Source: Bos javanicus (Eukaryota; Chordata; Mammalia; Artiodactyla; Bovidae). From it: a stretch of 64,000 nucleotides of DNA. The stretch lies in assembly GCF_032452875.1 (NCBI RefSeq), contig NC_083868.1:96564537-96628536 (forward strand). Reading direction: 5' to 3'. A program made the translations under genes and the position numbers. Of this stretch, positions 42,245 to 54,085 are shown in pieces (within the stretch, counting starts at the first letter, position 1; every line of letters starts with the position of its first letter). The notes below the pieces were generated by a model. It was not told the origin of the DNA. It made no database searches and saw nothing but the letters and a program-made list of their open reading frames with translations.

Positions 42245-42690
42245 ATTTATTGGATTTTTGATTTACAGAAAATACATGCAGATGGTTTTAAAAATCAGTT
42301 TATATAGAAAGGGTATACATGAAAAAGTATGTCTTCTTCCCCCTGAACCATTTCTTCTCTCAGAGGCAACAACCATTACCAGCTTTCATCTGGAGGTATT
42401 TTTCTTTGTGTACAAGTATGTGTGTACAAGCATGTCTTCAAGATAATTCCATGTCAGTGTATATAGATTTTCTAACCTTAATGGTTACATGGATTTCACT
42501 ATGCATTACACTAGACACCTAGTGCTGGACATTTAGGTGGCTTACAGTTTTGGTGACTGTCCTTACCTATAGGTCTTATACTCATGGGTTTTGAAATATT
42601 AATAGATGTTGCCAAATTGTCATCCCAGGTATTTCTATTAATTTATTTCTGTTTCTACTCACCAGTATGTATCAGAGGGCTGGAGTTTAA
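42245..42690 (-). mobile_element. Old L1M-type LINE fragment, antisense
   Basis: Phrases such as GGCTTACAGTTTTGGTGAC and TAATAGATGTTGCCAAATTG match the antisense L1M 3' region. Strongly diverged. Confidence 0.6.
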
Positions 42691-43561
42691 CAGTATACTG
42701 ATGCATAAGTAGTAATGCCCTCAAGAGGGAGATATTTCAAAATAAATGAACCTTTGATTATAACAGTTCTTATTCAAGTACCTTAAACAAAGAGGACATG
42801 GCTTGTTTGTTTATAAAATTAGTACTGAGAAATGTCTACTGGAGTATTTCCAGAGCGAAAAGTTTTCCCTTCTAAATGGTGTGATGCTAAATATAAATTT
42901 TGGGAAAATAAAATCAGTAAGAAAACTTTGATTTATCCTTATTTAACAAGAAGACTAATGAGATAAACTCAAAATTTTGAAGGAATGGATTCTGATGTCT
43001 TTTCTCTCTGACCTCACCCTTGCTGTTGTTTGGTTCAAGACAGATGCATATAAACCTTATCCATTTAAGTCCTCGGTATAGGATTGAAGTTTATGTGAGG
43101 GAATTTGGGGAGAATTTAAAGCAGTTTGCTCAACTTCGGATGTTGTCAGGAAGTAGGAGTAATTATGTGATTAATTTTCTTTATGAATCTTACCTAGGAG
43201 GTAGAAACATTTCACTGGGGCTAAAACTGTAATAATAAAACAGCAGTTCCTTATGTTAGCCAGAAAATGGAAACATTTGATGCTTTTTGTTGTTTTAAGA
43301 GTGTTGTTTGTCTTTTCTCAGACATGATTACTAAATTGCCTTGCTCTCTCATGGTTACAAAGTGAATTTGTCTAATGTTAATGTTTTGTGAATTTTTTTA
43401 TGTTTAGTAGAATACCTTTGTCTGCCTGTGAGGCCAGGCCAACTCCTGGTTGCTTTTCTTTTTTTTCAAGAGGTAAGACTCATGAAATTGCAAAGGACAT
43501 AAAACCCCACCCCCAAATTGACTTAAGTAAAAAGATAAGTCCAGGGCTATACTGTTTATAT
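42691..43561. other. Intergenic, no recognised feature
   Basis: No gene or named repeat is visible. A 70-codon frame at 43020-43232 has no recognisable domain. Confidence 0.4.
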
Positions 43562-43652
43562 TTTTATTGATGAAGTAATTGAGGCTCAGAGTGATTAAGT
43601 AGCTGAATAGTCGGATTTCACAGCCTTTGTTCGCTGACTTCCAGGCACTAAA
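43562..43652 (-). mobile_element. MIR SINE fragment, antisense
   Basis: AATTGAGGCTCAGAGTGATT followed by AGTCGGATTTCACAGCC resembles the complement of the MIR 3' half. Confidence 0.55.
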
Positions 43653-43721
43653 GTATGAATGAGCAGAAGGAAATGGAGCTACCAGCAGAGCATGAATGGA
43701 TGGGAATGGGGAGCAGGGAGG

Positions 43722-44242
43722 GAAAATGTCAGGCGAGTGTATGCTCCTCGGTTTTTGTCTCGTCACAACAAAGATTTGGAGTGACGGAAAAGCCCCCTCG
43801 GCGTGTCACAGCCCTCGGGTCTTGGACAGACCGTGTTATAGCTCTCAGGTCTCGAACGGACCGTTAGAGCTCTTAGACAAATCAGTGTTACAGCTCAGTG
43901 TTACAGCTCTATTTTATTTAGAAGATAGCAGGAAAATCCATCTTCAAGGCGTGAGGGCACGTCGATCCAAAGATGCTAAGAGAAGAGGGTCCCAGTGCGC
44001 AGGAGAGAGAGAGAGAGAGCCCTTTGGTTCCTCTTTTTATATGTTTTTTTTCTTCCCCGAGGCCTGCCCTATGCAAATTGGGCTTAGTCAGGAACTCTGT
44101 TCTACCTGAAGTCTTCACTCCAGTCCTCAGACAGTCCCCTCGGACAGTCCTCTGTTCTATTTTTACGGGCTTTTCTCTTCCTTGTCTTTTAGCCACCGCT
44201 GTTTTGTACTCCCTTTCCCTATTCTAACTACCTAACAGAAAA
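43722..44242 (-). mobile_element. Solo ERV LTR, 511 bp, 5-bp target-site duplication
   Basis: 43727-44237 is a solo LTR in minus orientation. On that strand it starts TGTTAGGTAG and ends CGCCTGACA. It has an ATATAAAAAG box (complement near 44035) and an AAATAAAATAG signal (complement near 43913). GAAAA flanks it at 43722-43726 and 44238-44242. A GA microsatellite lies at 44003-44019. Several short tandem words (CAGTGTTACAGCT twice at 43882-43907) occur in the R/U5-like end. No coding sequence remains. Confidence 0.85.
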
Positions 44243-44716
44243 GTTCCAATAATCAGGGTGGGATAGAGTAAGAAACAAAATGAAATGAAGATGTGTGTTT
44301 TAGGGCAAGGGGAGGAGATGATGAATGCCATTTTTAGAAAATTTAGTCGGAAAATAACATGTATTAGTTGGGAGAACATGAAGGCTGGAAAATTAGCCCC
44401 CTCAAAAAAATTAGCTAGGAGACTGTAATAGTTACTCGGGCAGGAGGCACTGAGGGTTTGGTTTGAAAGGGAGTGGGTGTGGATCTAAGAGATCCCAATT
44501 TCATTTTTTAGTTCAAATCTAAGCAAAGGAGTGGATATGCAAGAACTAGGACTAAGTAGTTCTCCATCTTATCTGGTTCAAAAAACAAAGTAGCACAGAA
44601 AATTGTGTGTGGTGTGTCTGTGTGTTTGCGGCCTACACGTACTTTATAGTTTTACCAACACTCATGGAAATATTCCTAGCTCTATGAAGGGCTGTAATTA
44701 GATGTTTCCTCCATTA
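44243..44716. other. Intergenic, no recognised feature
   Basis: No gene or repeat identified. Confidence 0.4.
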
Positions 44717-44920
44717 GATGGAGCTGGTGGCTTAGTGGTAAAGACTCTGCCTGCCAATGCAGCAGATGCAGGTTTGATTCCTGGGTTGGGAAGATCCCCT
44801 AGAGTAGGAAATGGCAACCCACTCCAGTATTCTTGCCTGGAAAATCCCATGGACAGAGGAGCCTGAAGAGCTACAGTCTATGCAGTCACAAAGGGTCGGA
44901 CTCAACTGAACATGAGCACG
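44717..44920 (+). mobile_element. Bov-tA SINE
   Basis: This is a sense Bov-tA with head GGTGGCTTAGTGGTAAAGAC and body ending GGTCGGACTCAACTGAACAT. Confidence 0.9.
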
Positions 44921-45456
44921 AATGAATGAAATATCTTTGTTACAAGAGAGTTTATGAATTTTATAAAAGGAATGCTTGATAGATGATGAACTTTAATGGA
45001 ACAGAAAAGAACTGCAAATTAAAATGATTTTTAGAGTAATCATTTTATTTATAATTTTTGAAATATCTAGAGTTTTAAGATGGGTACCTTTGCACAGGTC
45101 TTACACTTTACATACTTTGTTCATAGAAAACATATTTAATACAACTTTGTTTCTTGTGACTTTCTTCAAAAGGGCCCAAACCAAACCCTATCCCTAGAAG
45201 AATGACTGTAACAGTATTTCAGTTAGGATATTTCTCTATACATGTCCACAATCACTTGTTTGCAATTCTGAAATCCAAAAAGCCAGAGTTTGCAAATAAA
45301 AAACCAGGAAGCTCAGTTAAATTTAAATTCTAGATAAACATTGAAAAACTTCTCTAGCCCAACTGTGTTTCATGCAATATTTGGGACATATGCTAAAAAG
45401 TTATAATATTTGTTGTTTATCTGAAATTCAATCAGACATTCTGTATCCTATCTTGT
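44921..45456. other. Intergenic, no recognised feature
   Basis: AT-rich; nothing recognised. Confidence 0.4.
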
Positions 45457-45675
45457 GAGTGCGTGCCGAGTTGGGTCAGTTGTGTCCGACTCTTTTGCGA
45501 CCCTGCGGACTGTAGCCCACCAGCCTCCTCTGTCCATGGGATTCTCTAGGCAAGAATACTTGAGTGGATTGCCATGCCCTCAGGATCTTCCCAACCCGGG
45601 GACCAAATCCACATCTCTTATGTCTCCTGCATTGGCAGGTGGGTTCTTTACCACTGGTGCACCTGGGAAGCCCAT
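45457..45675 (-). mobile_element. Bov-tA SINE
   Basis: This is an antisense Bov-tA, from GAGTTGGGTCAGTTGTGTCC to GCACCTGGGAAGCCC. A short loss follows TGCCATGCCCTC. Confidence 0.9.
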
Positions 45676-46807
45676 CTTAGCTTTTAATGCATTCCAAAAA
45701 CCAAAGATTTTTTTTAACTTACTTGATTGGAGAATGTAACCTAGATAGATAGGATGTTATCTTATAGTAGACTTTACCTCACTTAGTTCAAATATTTGTA
45801 TGTATAACTGCAAAAATATTAATATGTTTGATTATGCCTACTATCTCTACTTCACTGGGAGTGCTACATAATATATGTTATTTGTATCATATTATTGTTT
45901 GAAAATCAGAAATGTACTGAATTTTAAAATACAGTTGTCTCCAAGGCTTTTAGAAAAGAAATCATGAAACTGCAATAACTTCTCTTTTTTTTAGTAAGCA
46001 AGAAAAATAAGAATACAAAAAATTATTTTTGAAGGTACTGTAAAAAAATTTTTTTAAATCTGAAATTAGTTCTTTATAGGTAATACAACTGAAAATAAAC
46101 TTAATGGCTTTTGAAAAGAATGTCTTGGCTTTATGCTGCTTCAAAAAAATTATAAAAGTATTGTAGAGAATAGGAGACCTATGGTTCAAACTGAAAAAAC
46201 AACAGAGAAATCATTTAGTCATCCCCAGCCAAAACAAAATTACCTCAGACTCTGAAAGTGGCGGCCATCTTCCCTTTCCTTCAAATGAAACAAACCTTAT
46301 GGAGGGACACTGCCTTATTTCCTTGGCAATATATTCCAGAATGTTGTTACTTTGCTATTTAGGAAATGCTTACTTATTCTTAAATCCGTCTGCTTTTAGC
46401 AGATATTTGATAGAGTAACTGTTAATGTCCTTAAAAGAATCGCTCATTAACATGTTCACAAATATACCTTTACCTCATTGAATATCTATTGATTTTCTTC
46501 TCAGTTTCTATTTCCAGCTTAAATAATCTCAATTCCCTTCAACATTTTTCTATTGTAACCATTTACAAACTTTTAAATTATTATAAAACATGTAAAACTC
46601 TTATATGAATTAATGTATTAAAGTCATAATATATAGGAGGATTACCTTTCTATAGGCATTTTTTATTATATACACATGTCCTAGAATTATGTACCAAAAC
46701 AGTCTCAATGTTTATAATGTATCTACTAGATTTTTTTTTCTGGCTAGCTCTTTTTATACTGAATCAATTTCTTCTGATAACTTTGAAAATAAGTTTTTGT
46801 CTATTAT
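45676..46807. other. Intergenic, AT-rich, no recognised feature
   Basis: No gene, young repeat or RNA is visible. Confidence 0.4.
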
Positions 46808-46885
46808 ATATATTATGTAGACATATATATATATTATGTAGACATATATACAGAGAGAGAGAGAGACAGAGAGACAGAGAGAGCA
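46808..46885. repeat. AT/GA compound microsatellite
   Basis: Two copies of ATTATGTAGACATATATA pass into alternating AT and then a GAGAGA/GACAGA run up to 46883. Confidence 0.88.
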
Positions 46886-47249
46886 CTAAGTTTGGTAAAA
46901 ACCTACGTTGCGTTTATCTTTCAACTTTCTAAAATCAGCTTAATATTTTATTATATACCCTCACATTGTCAGCAAGTTGGTGATGGTTTGGGGCACTAGT
47001 TAATAAATAATACTAGTCCTTCAGTTGTGCATTTATGACATGAATCATATCCAAATGGTCTTTTTAGAACCATTGTATGAAGTGGTCTGTTCACAGTGAC
47101 TGTCAAAATAAATACAAAAAATACAATAAATACAAAAAATAAATACAAAAAAGTACATTCAACATATTTGTGATCACACCACAGGAATGATTTTGTATAA
47201 TTACTTTTTAGTTAATAGAACGTAATCATCCTTCCCATAAACATAATTT
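46886..47249. other. Intergenic, no recognised feature
   Basis: Contains an AATACAAAA short tandem repeat near 47110-47150. Nothing else is recognised. Confidence 0.4.
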
Positions 47250-47560
47250 TTATTGAGTACCTCGTGTAGATTTACCATAATTTACTTCAATCATTTCTCT
47301 ATTATTAGACATTTTTGGTTATTTTAACTTAATACAGTATAGCAATTAACATAATGTTTTGTTTTAAACATGTGAGATTCTTTAGGATAGATTCCCAATT
47401 GTTGAATTGCTAGGTAAAAATGATACATATTGCCACATTTCTTTCCAAAAGGATTATGTCAAATTATATTTTAACCAGCAGTATATGGTTGCGAGTATTA
47501 AGGATCTTAAATGCAATTGTTAGGTACCTAAATAGGGTGATCCCTTTCTTATCACTTTTT
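47250..47560 (-). mobile_element. Old L1M-type LINE fragment, antisense
   Basis: GATAGATTCCCAATTGTTGA, then CTAGGTAAAAATGATACATA and ATTGCCACATTTCTTTCC match the antisense L1 3' region also seen near 34370 and 42600. Confidence 0.55.
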
Positions 47561-47883
47561 GGTATGACTCTTTACTCAAGATTTTTATTCAAAGATAACT
47601 AAAAGCATCCCCTGGAAATGACTAAATCCACCCTTGGAATGAATGATACGCAGTTTACTAAACCCGATGTTGATACATGGGTTTTAGTTAATATGGAGTT
47701 AGAAGTACAGAGAGTTTCTGATGTTAACAGATCCCTCTTCATTAAAGAATGGTGAGGCTAATCCAACATGGCAGCATGTAGACAGAGCCTGTGCCCTTCT
47801 TTGGAGGCAAAAAAAATTAAGGAAGAACAACCTGCTATTTCTCCCTTATTAAAATAGCATCAAGTTTCCTAGTGGTACTCATC

Positions 47884-48262
47884 AGGCCCGTTCCCAAACA
47901 TTCCACTTCTCTTTCTGCACACATGAGACTGCACCTTCCCAACTCCCTTTGAGGTTAACTGTGCCATATGACTTGCCAGAGCCAATGAAATATGAGAGAA
48001 AAGTCACAGATACCACTTCTGGGTGACAGCTGTGTGAGTCAGTGTATGTTTTGCCATTGCCCCTTTTTGTGCTTTTTGGTTGTGGAAGCACACGTTGAGA
48101 TGGCATCTCCATCAGCCTGGGTCCCTGATGGCTCAGTGAACATCCTTTCGAATCTGTGATGGGTATGGAAGTGTAAGCAAGAAATAAGCACAGTTTTAAG
48201 CCACTGAGATTTAAAAAATTTGTTTCTGCATCAAAATCCAGCCCATTCTGACTGATACACGT
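47884..48262 (+). mobile_element. MaLR-type LTR (MLT1/MST-like)
   Basis: The words GCCAGAGCCAATGAAATATG, then GTTGAGATGGCATCTCCATC, then TTTTAAGCCACTGAGATTT and CTGACTGATACAC follow a mammalian MaLR LTR 3' half, ending near 48262. Diverged; subfamily not assigned. Confidence 0.65.
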
Positions 48263-48954
48263 CTTTCAACCCAGCTGCATATGGGAGAGTGGCTCTTCAC
48301 CCCCGAACCCCTACCCTCATCGCACCTCCCCCACCAAAGGGCTTATTCATTGTTATCCTTCTATCTCCCATGGTTGCTCACACCTCAGGCAAGTCAGTTT
48401 CTTTACTCGATAAAGACTGATAATAAAGGTGCAAATTTTCTGAGTCTCTTTTTCTGCATTCCTCAAGTTCAGATTTTAAAATGTAGAATCCTCACCAACT
48501 GTATTTCCACTTCTACTGCCCCAACATACAATTTATTTATTACTGCATGCATCTTTATAAGGGCTTCCCCAATGGCTCAATGGGTAAAAAATCTACTTGC
48601 AATTCAGGAGACACTAATTTTGGAGATTAAGAATGTGTGGCTTAGTGTTACTCTGCATAAAAGCTTGGTACCCAAAAGTGATTTCTTCTTTTATCTTATG
48701 CTGATGGGTAGGTTATGTAGGTGTCCAAACATCATTTCTTTTGAGAGACAACCTCAAAGTTGGACTTGACCTTGAGATGTTTTCCTTCATTATTAGGACA
48801 AAGAGACAACCAAAAACATAAATCATAAAAGCCATACTGTATCTGTAACTGCCTGGATTTTGATACCTGAGTATTTCACACTGATTTATGTGAGGGTTAT
48901 CGAGACATCTTATGATTGTACAAGGAAATAGACATTGTACGGTAGGTTTTTTAA
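48263..48954. other. Intergenic with a short tRNA-SINE head
   Basis: 48559-48612 (GGGCTTCCCCAATGGCTCAA to ATTCAGGAGACAC) is a Bov-tA head fragment. The remainder is unrecognised. A 162-codon frame (48281-48769) crosses that SINE head and has no domain, so I reject it as a gene. Confidence 0.5.
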
Positions 48955-49190
48955 GTGATTTATTTATTTTTGTTGTGCTGGGTCTTTGTTGCTGCACGTG
49001 GGCTTTTTCTAATTGCACAGAGTGTGGGCTACTCCCTAATTGTCGTGCTTGAGTTTCTCATTGCTATGGCTTCTCTTGCTTTGGAGCACAGGCTCTAGGG
49101 CTCACAGGCTCAGAAATTATGGGACATGGGCTGAGTTGTTCCGTGGCATGTGGAATCTTCTCTGAACAAGGATCGAACAGGAAAGTTCTG
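48955..49190 (-). mobile_element. CHR-type cetartiodactyl SINE, antisense
   Basis: The text GGGTCTTTGTTGCTGCACG, then TGGCTTCTCTTGCTTTGGAG, then GTTGTTCCGTGGCATGTGGA and GAACAAGGATCGAAC is the complement of the CHR SINE body and tRNA-like head. It is shared with cetaceans and therefore older than Bov-tA. Confidence 0.75.
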
Positions 49191-49405
49191 TATAGTAGTT
49201 TAGAATGATGCTCTGGAAAGAGAGAGCTGGATTTTGTACCCTGGACTTCCCTCAGTGCAAACCAAGGATGCTGAAACCTATCATGAAGACTTGCTATGAA
49301 CATTTAGTGTGGGTGTAACAGGAGAGAATAAAATCATTATTCATAATCCCCCTTCACTTTGTAAAGAAGACCCTTAACTTCTTGACAACTGAATATATAA
49401 ATATG

Positions 49406-49781
49406 CAGGACGGAGATGGGGCTTCCCTGGTAGCTCAGCTGGTAAAGAATCTGCCTGCAATGCAGGAGACCCTAGTTCGATTCCTAGGTCAGGAAGATCC
49501 CCTGAAGAAGGGATAGGCTACCCACTCCAGTATTCTTGGGTTTCCCTGGTGTTTCAGACGGTTAAAGAATCTGCCTGCAGTGCGGGAGGCCTGGGTTAGA
49601 TACCTGGGTCGGGAAGATTGCCTGGAGGAGGGGATGGAAACCTATTCCAGTATTCTTGCCTGGAGAATCCCTATAGACAGAGGAGCCTGGCGGGCTGCAG
49701 TCCACGGGGTCGCAAAGAGTCGGACATGTCGCAAAGAGTCGGACATGACTGGGCGACTAAGCACAGCACAGGATGGAGATG
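49406..49781 (+). mobile_element. Two-headed Bov-tA SINE, near-perfect 13-bp target-site duplication
   Basis: A first head unit joins a complete Bov-tA (49419-49768) at TATTCTTGGGTTTCCCTGG. The flanks CAGGACGGAGATG (49406-49418) and CAGGATGGAGATG (49769-49781) match at 12 of 13. A perfect 19-bp tandem duplication (GTCGCAAAGAGTCGGACAT) lies at 49709-49727 and 49728-49746. Confidence 0.92.
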
Positions 49782-50972
49782 AGAGACTGGAGGAAGGAAA
49801 GGGAGCTGGTGCGGCTGGAGGTTCTCTGAAGGATGAAGGGTGACAAGGAAAACCCCAGCTTTACTGGCAGCAAAGCTGAAGAGTGAGGGAGGAAAGACAG
49901 CATTGGATTGGATGTTTGCTGCAGTTTGTCGAGAATGTGTAATGTAAGACTTCTTTTCTATTTCCCATTTGAAATCTGTAGTAAGAAAAATCTTGAAGTG
50001 CTAGGAATTACTGTCTCGTGTAAAATGAGGCAGGGCATAAGTGCCCACTGGTGTTGGGTAAGACAGAGAGCCTGTGAGGTTGAGTGACAGCCTATCTCTT
50101 CATTATAAAGAAAACTACTGCACTGCCTGGCAGGTCCAGGAGTCACCCCCACCCCCTCCACCCATGCACTCATTGTCTGAAAGAAAAGATGTTTTGTGCC
50201 AGGAACAACAGTGGACATTTATGGCATCTGAACAGAGTCATATCTGCAAAGATCTGTGATACAGCAATTAGAGACTTAAGTAGCAATATAATTAAAGAAG
50301 ACATTGTTTTTTGAAGTATAAGACTCGAACAATTGGAGACAGAAAGATGAAGAATTCAAGCACAATATAAAGAAATAAAATATTGGAGTGAGGACTGTGT
50401 CTGGCACATGATTCAATCCAGCAAGGGGCACAGAGCTGTATCCCTGAAATGATACTGAAAGGCTTTGAGAATACAAGACTAGATGAAATCATGGCTTCCC
50501 TAGTAATTTCTCTAATCATTTCTGATTCACAGTTTCTTCTGCATCCTAGAGAGAAAAGTTTGGGGATAATACAGTTTTGTTTGCATACTGTTTATATGAT
50601 ATTGTTTTTGTTTCATTTGCGGGCTTTTTTTTTTTCTTGGTAAAAAGCATTTAGTCAACATGAAAGGTTCAAAGACACATCTCATAACCCACTACCCAGA
50701 AATCACATGTTAATATTTGAGCATCACTCAGAATTTCTCTAAGGATACATTGAAGAATGAGTAGAAATAATTTTACAGCATTTTTGTTATCTAGCTATGT
50801 AAGTATTGTATGTTATATAATTATATCATTATATGTCAATATAAATGTTACCAGATCTTCTTTTAAAAAGCATAACCACTAAGTAATTTGAAATTAAAGC
50901 TAGTGTGTGCTCTGGGAAACCCTGACATTGGGGGCTTTGTTTAGAGGGTTTTGGGGCTCTGTTTTTAACTTT
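49782..50972. other. Intergenic, no recognised feature
   Basis: No gene or named repeat. A T-run occurs at 50626-50636. Confidence 0.4.
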
Positions 50973-51179
50973 GAAAGTGAAAGCCGCTCAGTCGTGTCCA
51001 ACTCTGCGACCCCACGGACTGTAGCCTGCCAGGCTCTTCTGTCCATGGAATTCTGCAGGCAAGAATACTGGAGTGGGTTGCCATTTCCTTCTCCAGGAGA
51101 TCTTCCCCACTCAGGAATCAAACTAGGGTCTTCTGCATTGCAGGCAGATTCTTTACCAGCTGAGCCACCAGGGAAGCCC
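50973..51179 (-). mobile_element. Bov-tA SINE
   Basis: This is a complete antisense Bov-tA, from GCCGCTCAGTCGTGTCCAAC to CCACCAGGGAAGCCC. The next BovB starts about 50 bp further on. Confidence 0.9.
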
Positions 51180-51229
51180 TTTAATACAGGTCATTTTACT
51201 TGGTTCTTCTTAATTAAACGCTTAATGCA

Positions 51230-52206
51230 GACCAGGAAGCAACAGTTAGAACTGGACATGGAACAGACTGGTTCCAAACAGGAAAAGGAGTACGTCAAGG
51301 CTGTATATTGTCACCCTGCTTATTTAACTCATATGCAGAGTACATCATGAGAAACTCTGGACTGGAAGAAACACAAGCTGGAATCAAGATTGCCGGGAGA
51401 AATATCAATAACCTCAGATATGCAGATGACACCACCCTTATGGCACAAAGTGAAGAGGAACTAAAAAGCCTCTTGATGAAAGTGAAAGAGGAGAATGAAA
51501 AAGTTGGCTTAAAGCTTAACATTCAGAAAACTAAGATCATGGCATCTGGTCCCATCACTTCATGGGAAATAGATGGGGAAACAGTGGAAACAGTGTCAGA
51601 CTTTATTTTTCTGGGCTCCAAAATCACTGCAGTTGGTGACTGCAGCCATGAAATTAAAAGACGCTTACTCCTTGGAAGGAGAGTTATGACCAACCGAGAT
51701 AGCATATTAAAAAGCACAGACATTACTTTACCAACAAAGCTTTGTCTAGTCAAGGCTATGGTTTTTCCCGTGGTCATGTATGGATATGAGAGTTGGACTG
51801 TGAAGAAGGCTGAGCGCCGAAGAATTGATGCTTTTGAAGTGTGGTGTTGGAGAAGACTCTTGAGAGTCCCTTGGACTGCAAGAAGATCCAACCAGTCCAT
51901 TCTGAAGGAGATCAGCCCTGGGATTTCTTTGGAAGAAATGACGGTAAAGCTGAAACTCCAGTACTTTGGCCACCTCATGTGAAGAGTTGACTCATTGGAA
52001 AAGACTCTGATGCTGGGAGGGATTAGGGGCAGGAGGAGAAGGGGATGACAGAGGATGAGATGGCTGGATGGCATCACTGACTTGATGGATGTGAGTCTGG
52101 GTGAACTCCGGGAGTTGGTGATGGACAGGGAGGCCTGGCGTGCTGCGATTCATGGGGTCGCAAAGAGTCAGACACGACTGAGCGACTGAACTAACTAACT
52201 AACTAA
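51230..52206 (+). mobile_element. BovB LINE, about 977 bp, sense
   Basis: This 5'-truncated BovB begins within the RT domain (ACCAGGAAGCAACAGTTAGA). A 224-codon frame (51308-51982) includes SPCLFNSYAEYIM and the catalytic RYADDTTLMA, then PVVMYGYESWTVKKAERRRI. It stops at TGA 51980, just after YFGHLM. RT motif A is missing, so no enzyme is encoded. It ends in an AACT-repeat tail, and no clear target-site duplication is seen. Confidence 0.94.
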
Positions 52207-52501
52207 AATTCTTAGAAAAGACACTTAGGTACCTAACCTAGATGGATACAAGATTACATCTATGGCTATGTTTTTGAATCCTAGATGTGGACTAGGTCAG
52301 TAGCCATCCTTATGAAAGCTTATCTCAACAAAACTCCTTTCTTCACAAGTGTACACCATTATATATTAAGCAACCTAGAATTTTTTTCTACTACCTTTCC
52401 CCCAAATTATGAAAGTGATAAATACTATAAAAACAATACAAAATAGGAAAGTATAAAGAAGATAATGAAAACCATAGTTAATCACACCACCCAGAAATAA
52501 A
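52207..52501. other. Spacer between two BovB 3' ends, no recognised feature
   Basis: AT-rich sequence lies between a sense and an antisense BovB. Confidence 0.4.
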
Positions 52502-52850
52502 CCTTTAGTTCAGTTCAGTTCAGTCGCTCAATCATGTCCCAACTCTTTGCGACCCCATGGACTGCAGGACACCAGGCCTCCTTGTCCATCACCAACTCCC
52601 AGTGATTACTCAAACTCATGTCTATTGAGTCGGTGATGTCATCCAACCATCTCATCCTCTGTCGTCCCCTTCTCCTCCTGCCTTCAGTCTTTCCCAGCAT
52701 CAGGGTCTTTTCTAATGAATCAGTTCTTCACATCAGGTGGCCAGAGTATTGGAGTTTCAGCTTCAGCATCAGTCCTTCCAATGAATATTCAGAACTGATT
52801 TCCTTTAGGATGGACTGGTTAGATCTCCTTGCAGTCCAAGGGACTCTGAA
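52502..52850 (-). mobile_element. BovB LINE 3' fragment, antisense
   Basis: About 345 bp of the BovB 3' end (AGTTCAGTTCAGTTCAGTCG to TGCAGTCCAAGGGACTC). The minus strand reads RRRGRQRMRWLDDITDSIDM. It lies tail-to-tail with the sense BovB at 51230-52206. Confidence 0.92.
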
Positions 52851-52984
52851 ATAAACCGTGGCTCCTACCAAAGTTAAAATTTGAATTTTGGAAACTAAGT
52901 TGATGAGTTTATAAAGAATAAACCTGGAAATCAAAGATTTGCCTTTGACCAAGATTGAGGTACCTACACAAGTTCTTAAAATTC

Positions 52985-53150
52985 ACTGGAGGGGACTTCC
53001 CTGCTGGTCCAACGGTTACGACCTCACCTTCCAATCCAGGGGGTGCAGGTTTGATTCCTGGTCAGGGAGGGAAGATCCCAAATGCCTCACAGCCAAAAAA
53101 TAAAAGCATAAAACAGAAGCAATATTGTAATAAATTCAATAAAGACTTTA
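52985..53150 (+). mobile_element. CHR-type tRNA-derived SINE
   Basis: The head GGGGACTTCCCTGCTGGTCC, then GGTTTGATTCCTGGTCAGG, then AGATCCCAAATGCCTCACAG and an A-rich tail follow the CHR SINE pattern. Confidence 0.75.
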
Positions 53151-53760
53151 AAAATGGTGTAAGCAAAATGAATATTTTTTTAAAATTTATTGGAGAAATA
53201 TTCAGTTTTCAAAATTGTTTCTTAAGCACTCTAGGATTTAAGTGTTTGGAACTACAGAAATGAACATTTGATTTATTGAAATAACCATTAACTATTTACT
53301 TCCATGCTGAATTTGCCTAACTACCAAACTAGGAATGTATTTATTGCTCTAGGTTTTCTATCACAGCTGATATCTGTGAGTGCAGAAACAAGGGGAAAGT
53401 GTCCACTTTCTCCATTATTATTGTAGAACAGGGGACTTCTTTTCTCTTTTTCTATTATGTATCCTGCAAGTACACTTTATTATAATGTTCCTTAATTGCT
53501 TTACCTGTCTTCATTTGTTGTGTTGCTTTCCCGATTTTACTGTGAGAAATAAGATGGAAGTGAATGAAGAATGTCATTTTAAATAATTAGGACTCGATAT
53601 ATTGACCCATATCACCCTGCAGTCACTTAGAAATTATTAATTTCTATGGAAAAAGTCACAAAACACTAAGCCTAGTGAGGAATCTGTATACAAGTCTGCT
53701 TTAGGGTGTTTGATATAGTGCTTTGGTAAAGCAGAGGCTTTGTCTAGAAAGATGAAGTTC
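53151..53760. other. Intergenic, no recognised feature
   Basis: No gene or repeat identified. Confidence 0.4.
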
Positions 53761-53866
53761 AGTTGTTGTTCAGTTGCTAAGTCATGCCTGATTCTTTAGG
53801 GTCAAACCCGTATCTCCTGCATTGCAGGTAGATTCTTTACCACTGAGCCACCTGGGAAGCCACCAA
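53761..53866 (-). mobile_element. Bov-tA SINE with internal deletion
   Basis: The first bases of the antisense Bov-A unit (GTTCAGTTGCTAAGTCATG) jump directly to the tRNA-like head complement (GGGTCAAACCCGTATCTCC). About 100 bp of the body is missing. Confidence 0.85.
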
Positions 53867-53875
53867 AATACCTGA

Positions 53876-54085
53876 TGTGCTGTGCTCAGTCCTGTCTGAC
53901 TCTTTGCGACCCCAGGGACTGTAGCCCGTCAGGCTCCTCTGCCCATGGGATTTCCCAGACAAGAATACTGGAGTGAGTTGCTGTTTCCTCCTCCAGGGGG
54001 TCAAACCCAGGTGTCTTGCTGTCTTCTGCTTGGCAGGTGGATTCTTTACCACTGAACCACTGGTACTGGTACCACTGAGCCACTT
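53876..54085 (-). mobile_element. Bov-tA SINE
   Basis: This is an antisense Bov-tA (TGTGCTCAGTCCTGTCTGAC to TGGATTCTTTACCACTGAAC). Its end carries imperfect repeats of CCACTGGTACTGGTACCACT. Confidence 0.88.

Noticed and set aside
48281..48769. A 162-codon + strand frame
   Set aside because: It crosses a Bov-tA head fragment, has no domain, and its start and stop lie in unrelated sequence.
49419..49490. tRNA-like A and B boxes suggesting tRNA genes (also at 12304, 27273 and 52985)
   Set aside because: They are heads of tRNA-derived SINEs followed by Bov-A or CHR bodies; no intact cloverleaf with a mature 3' end.
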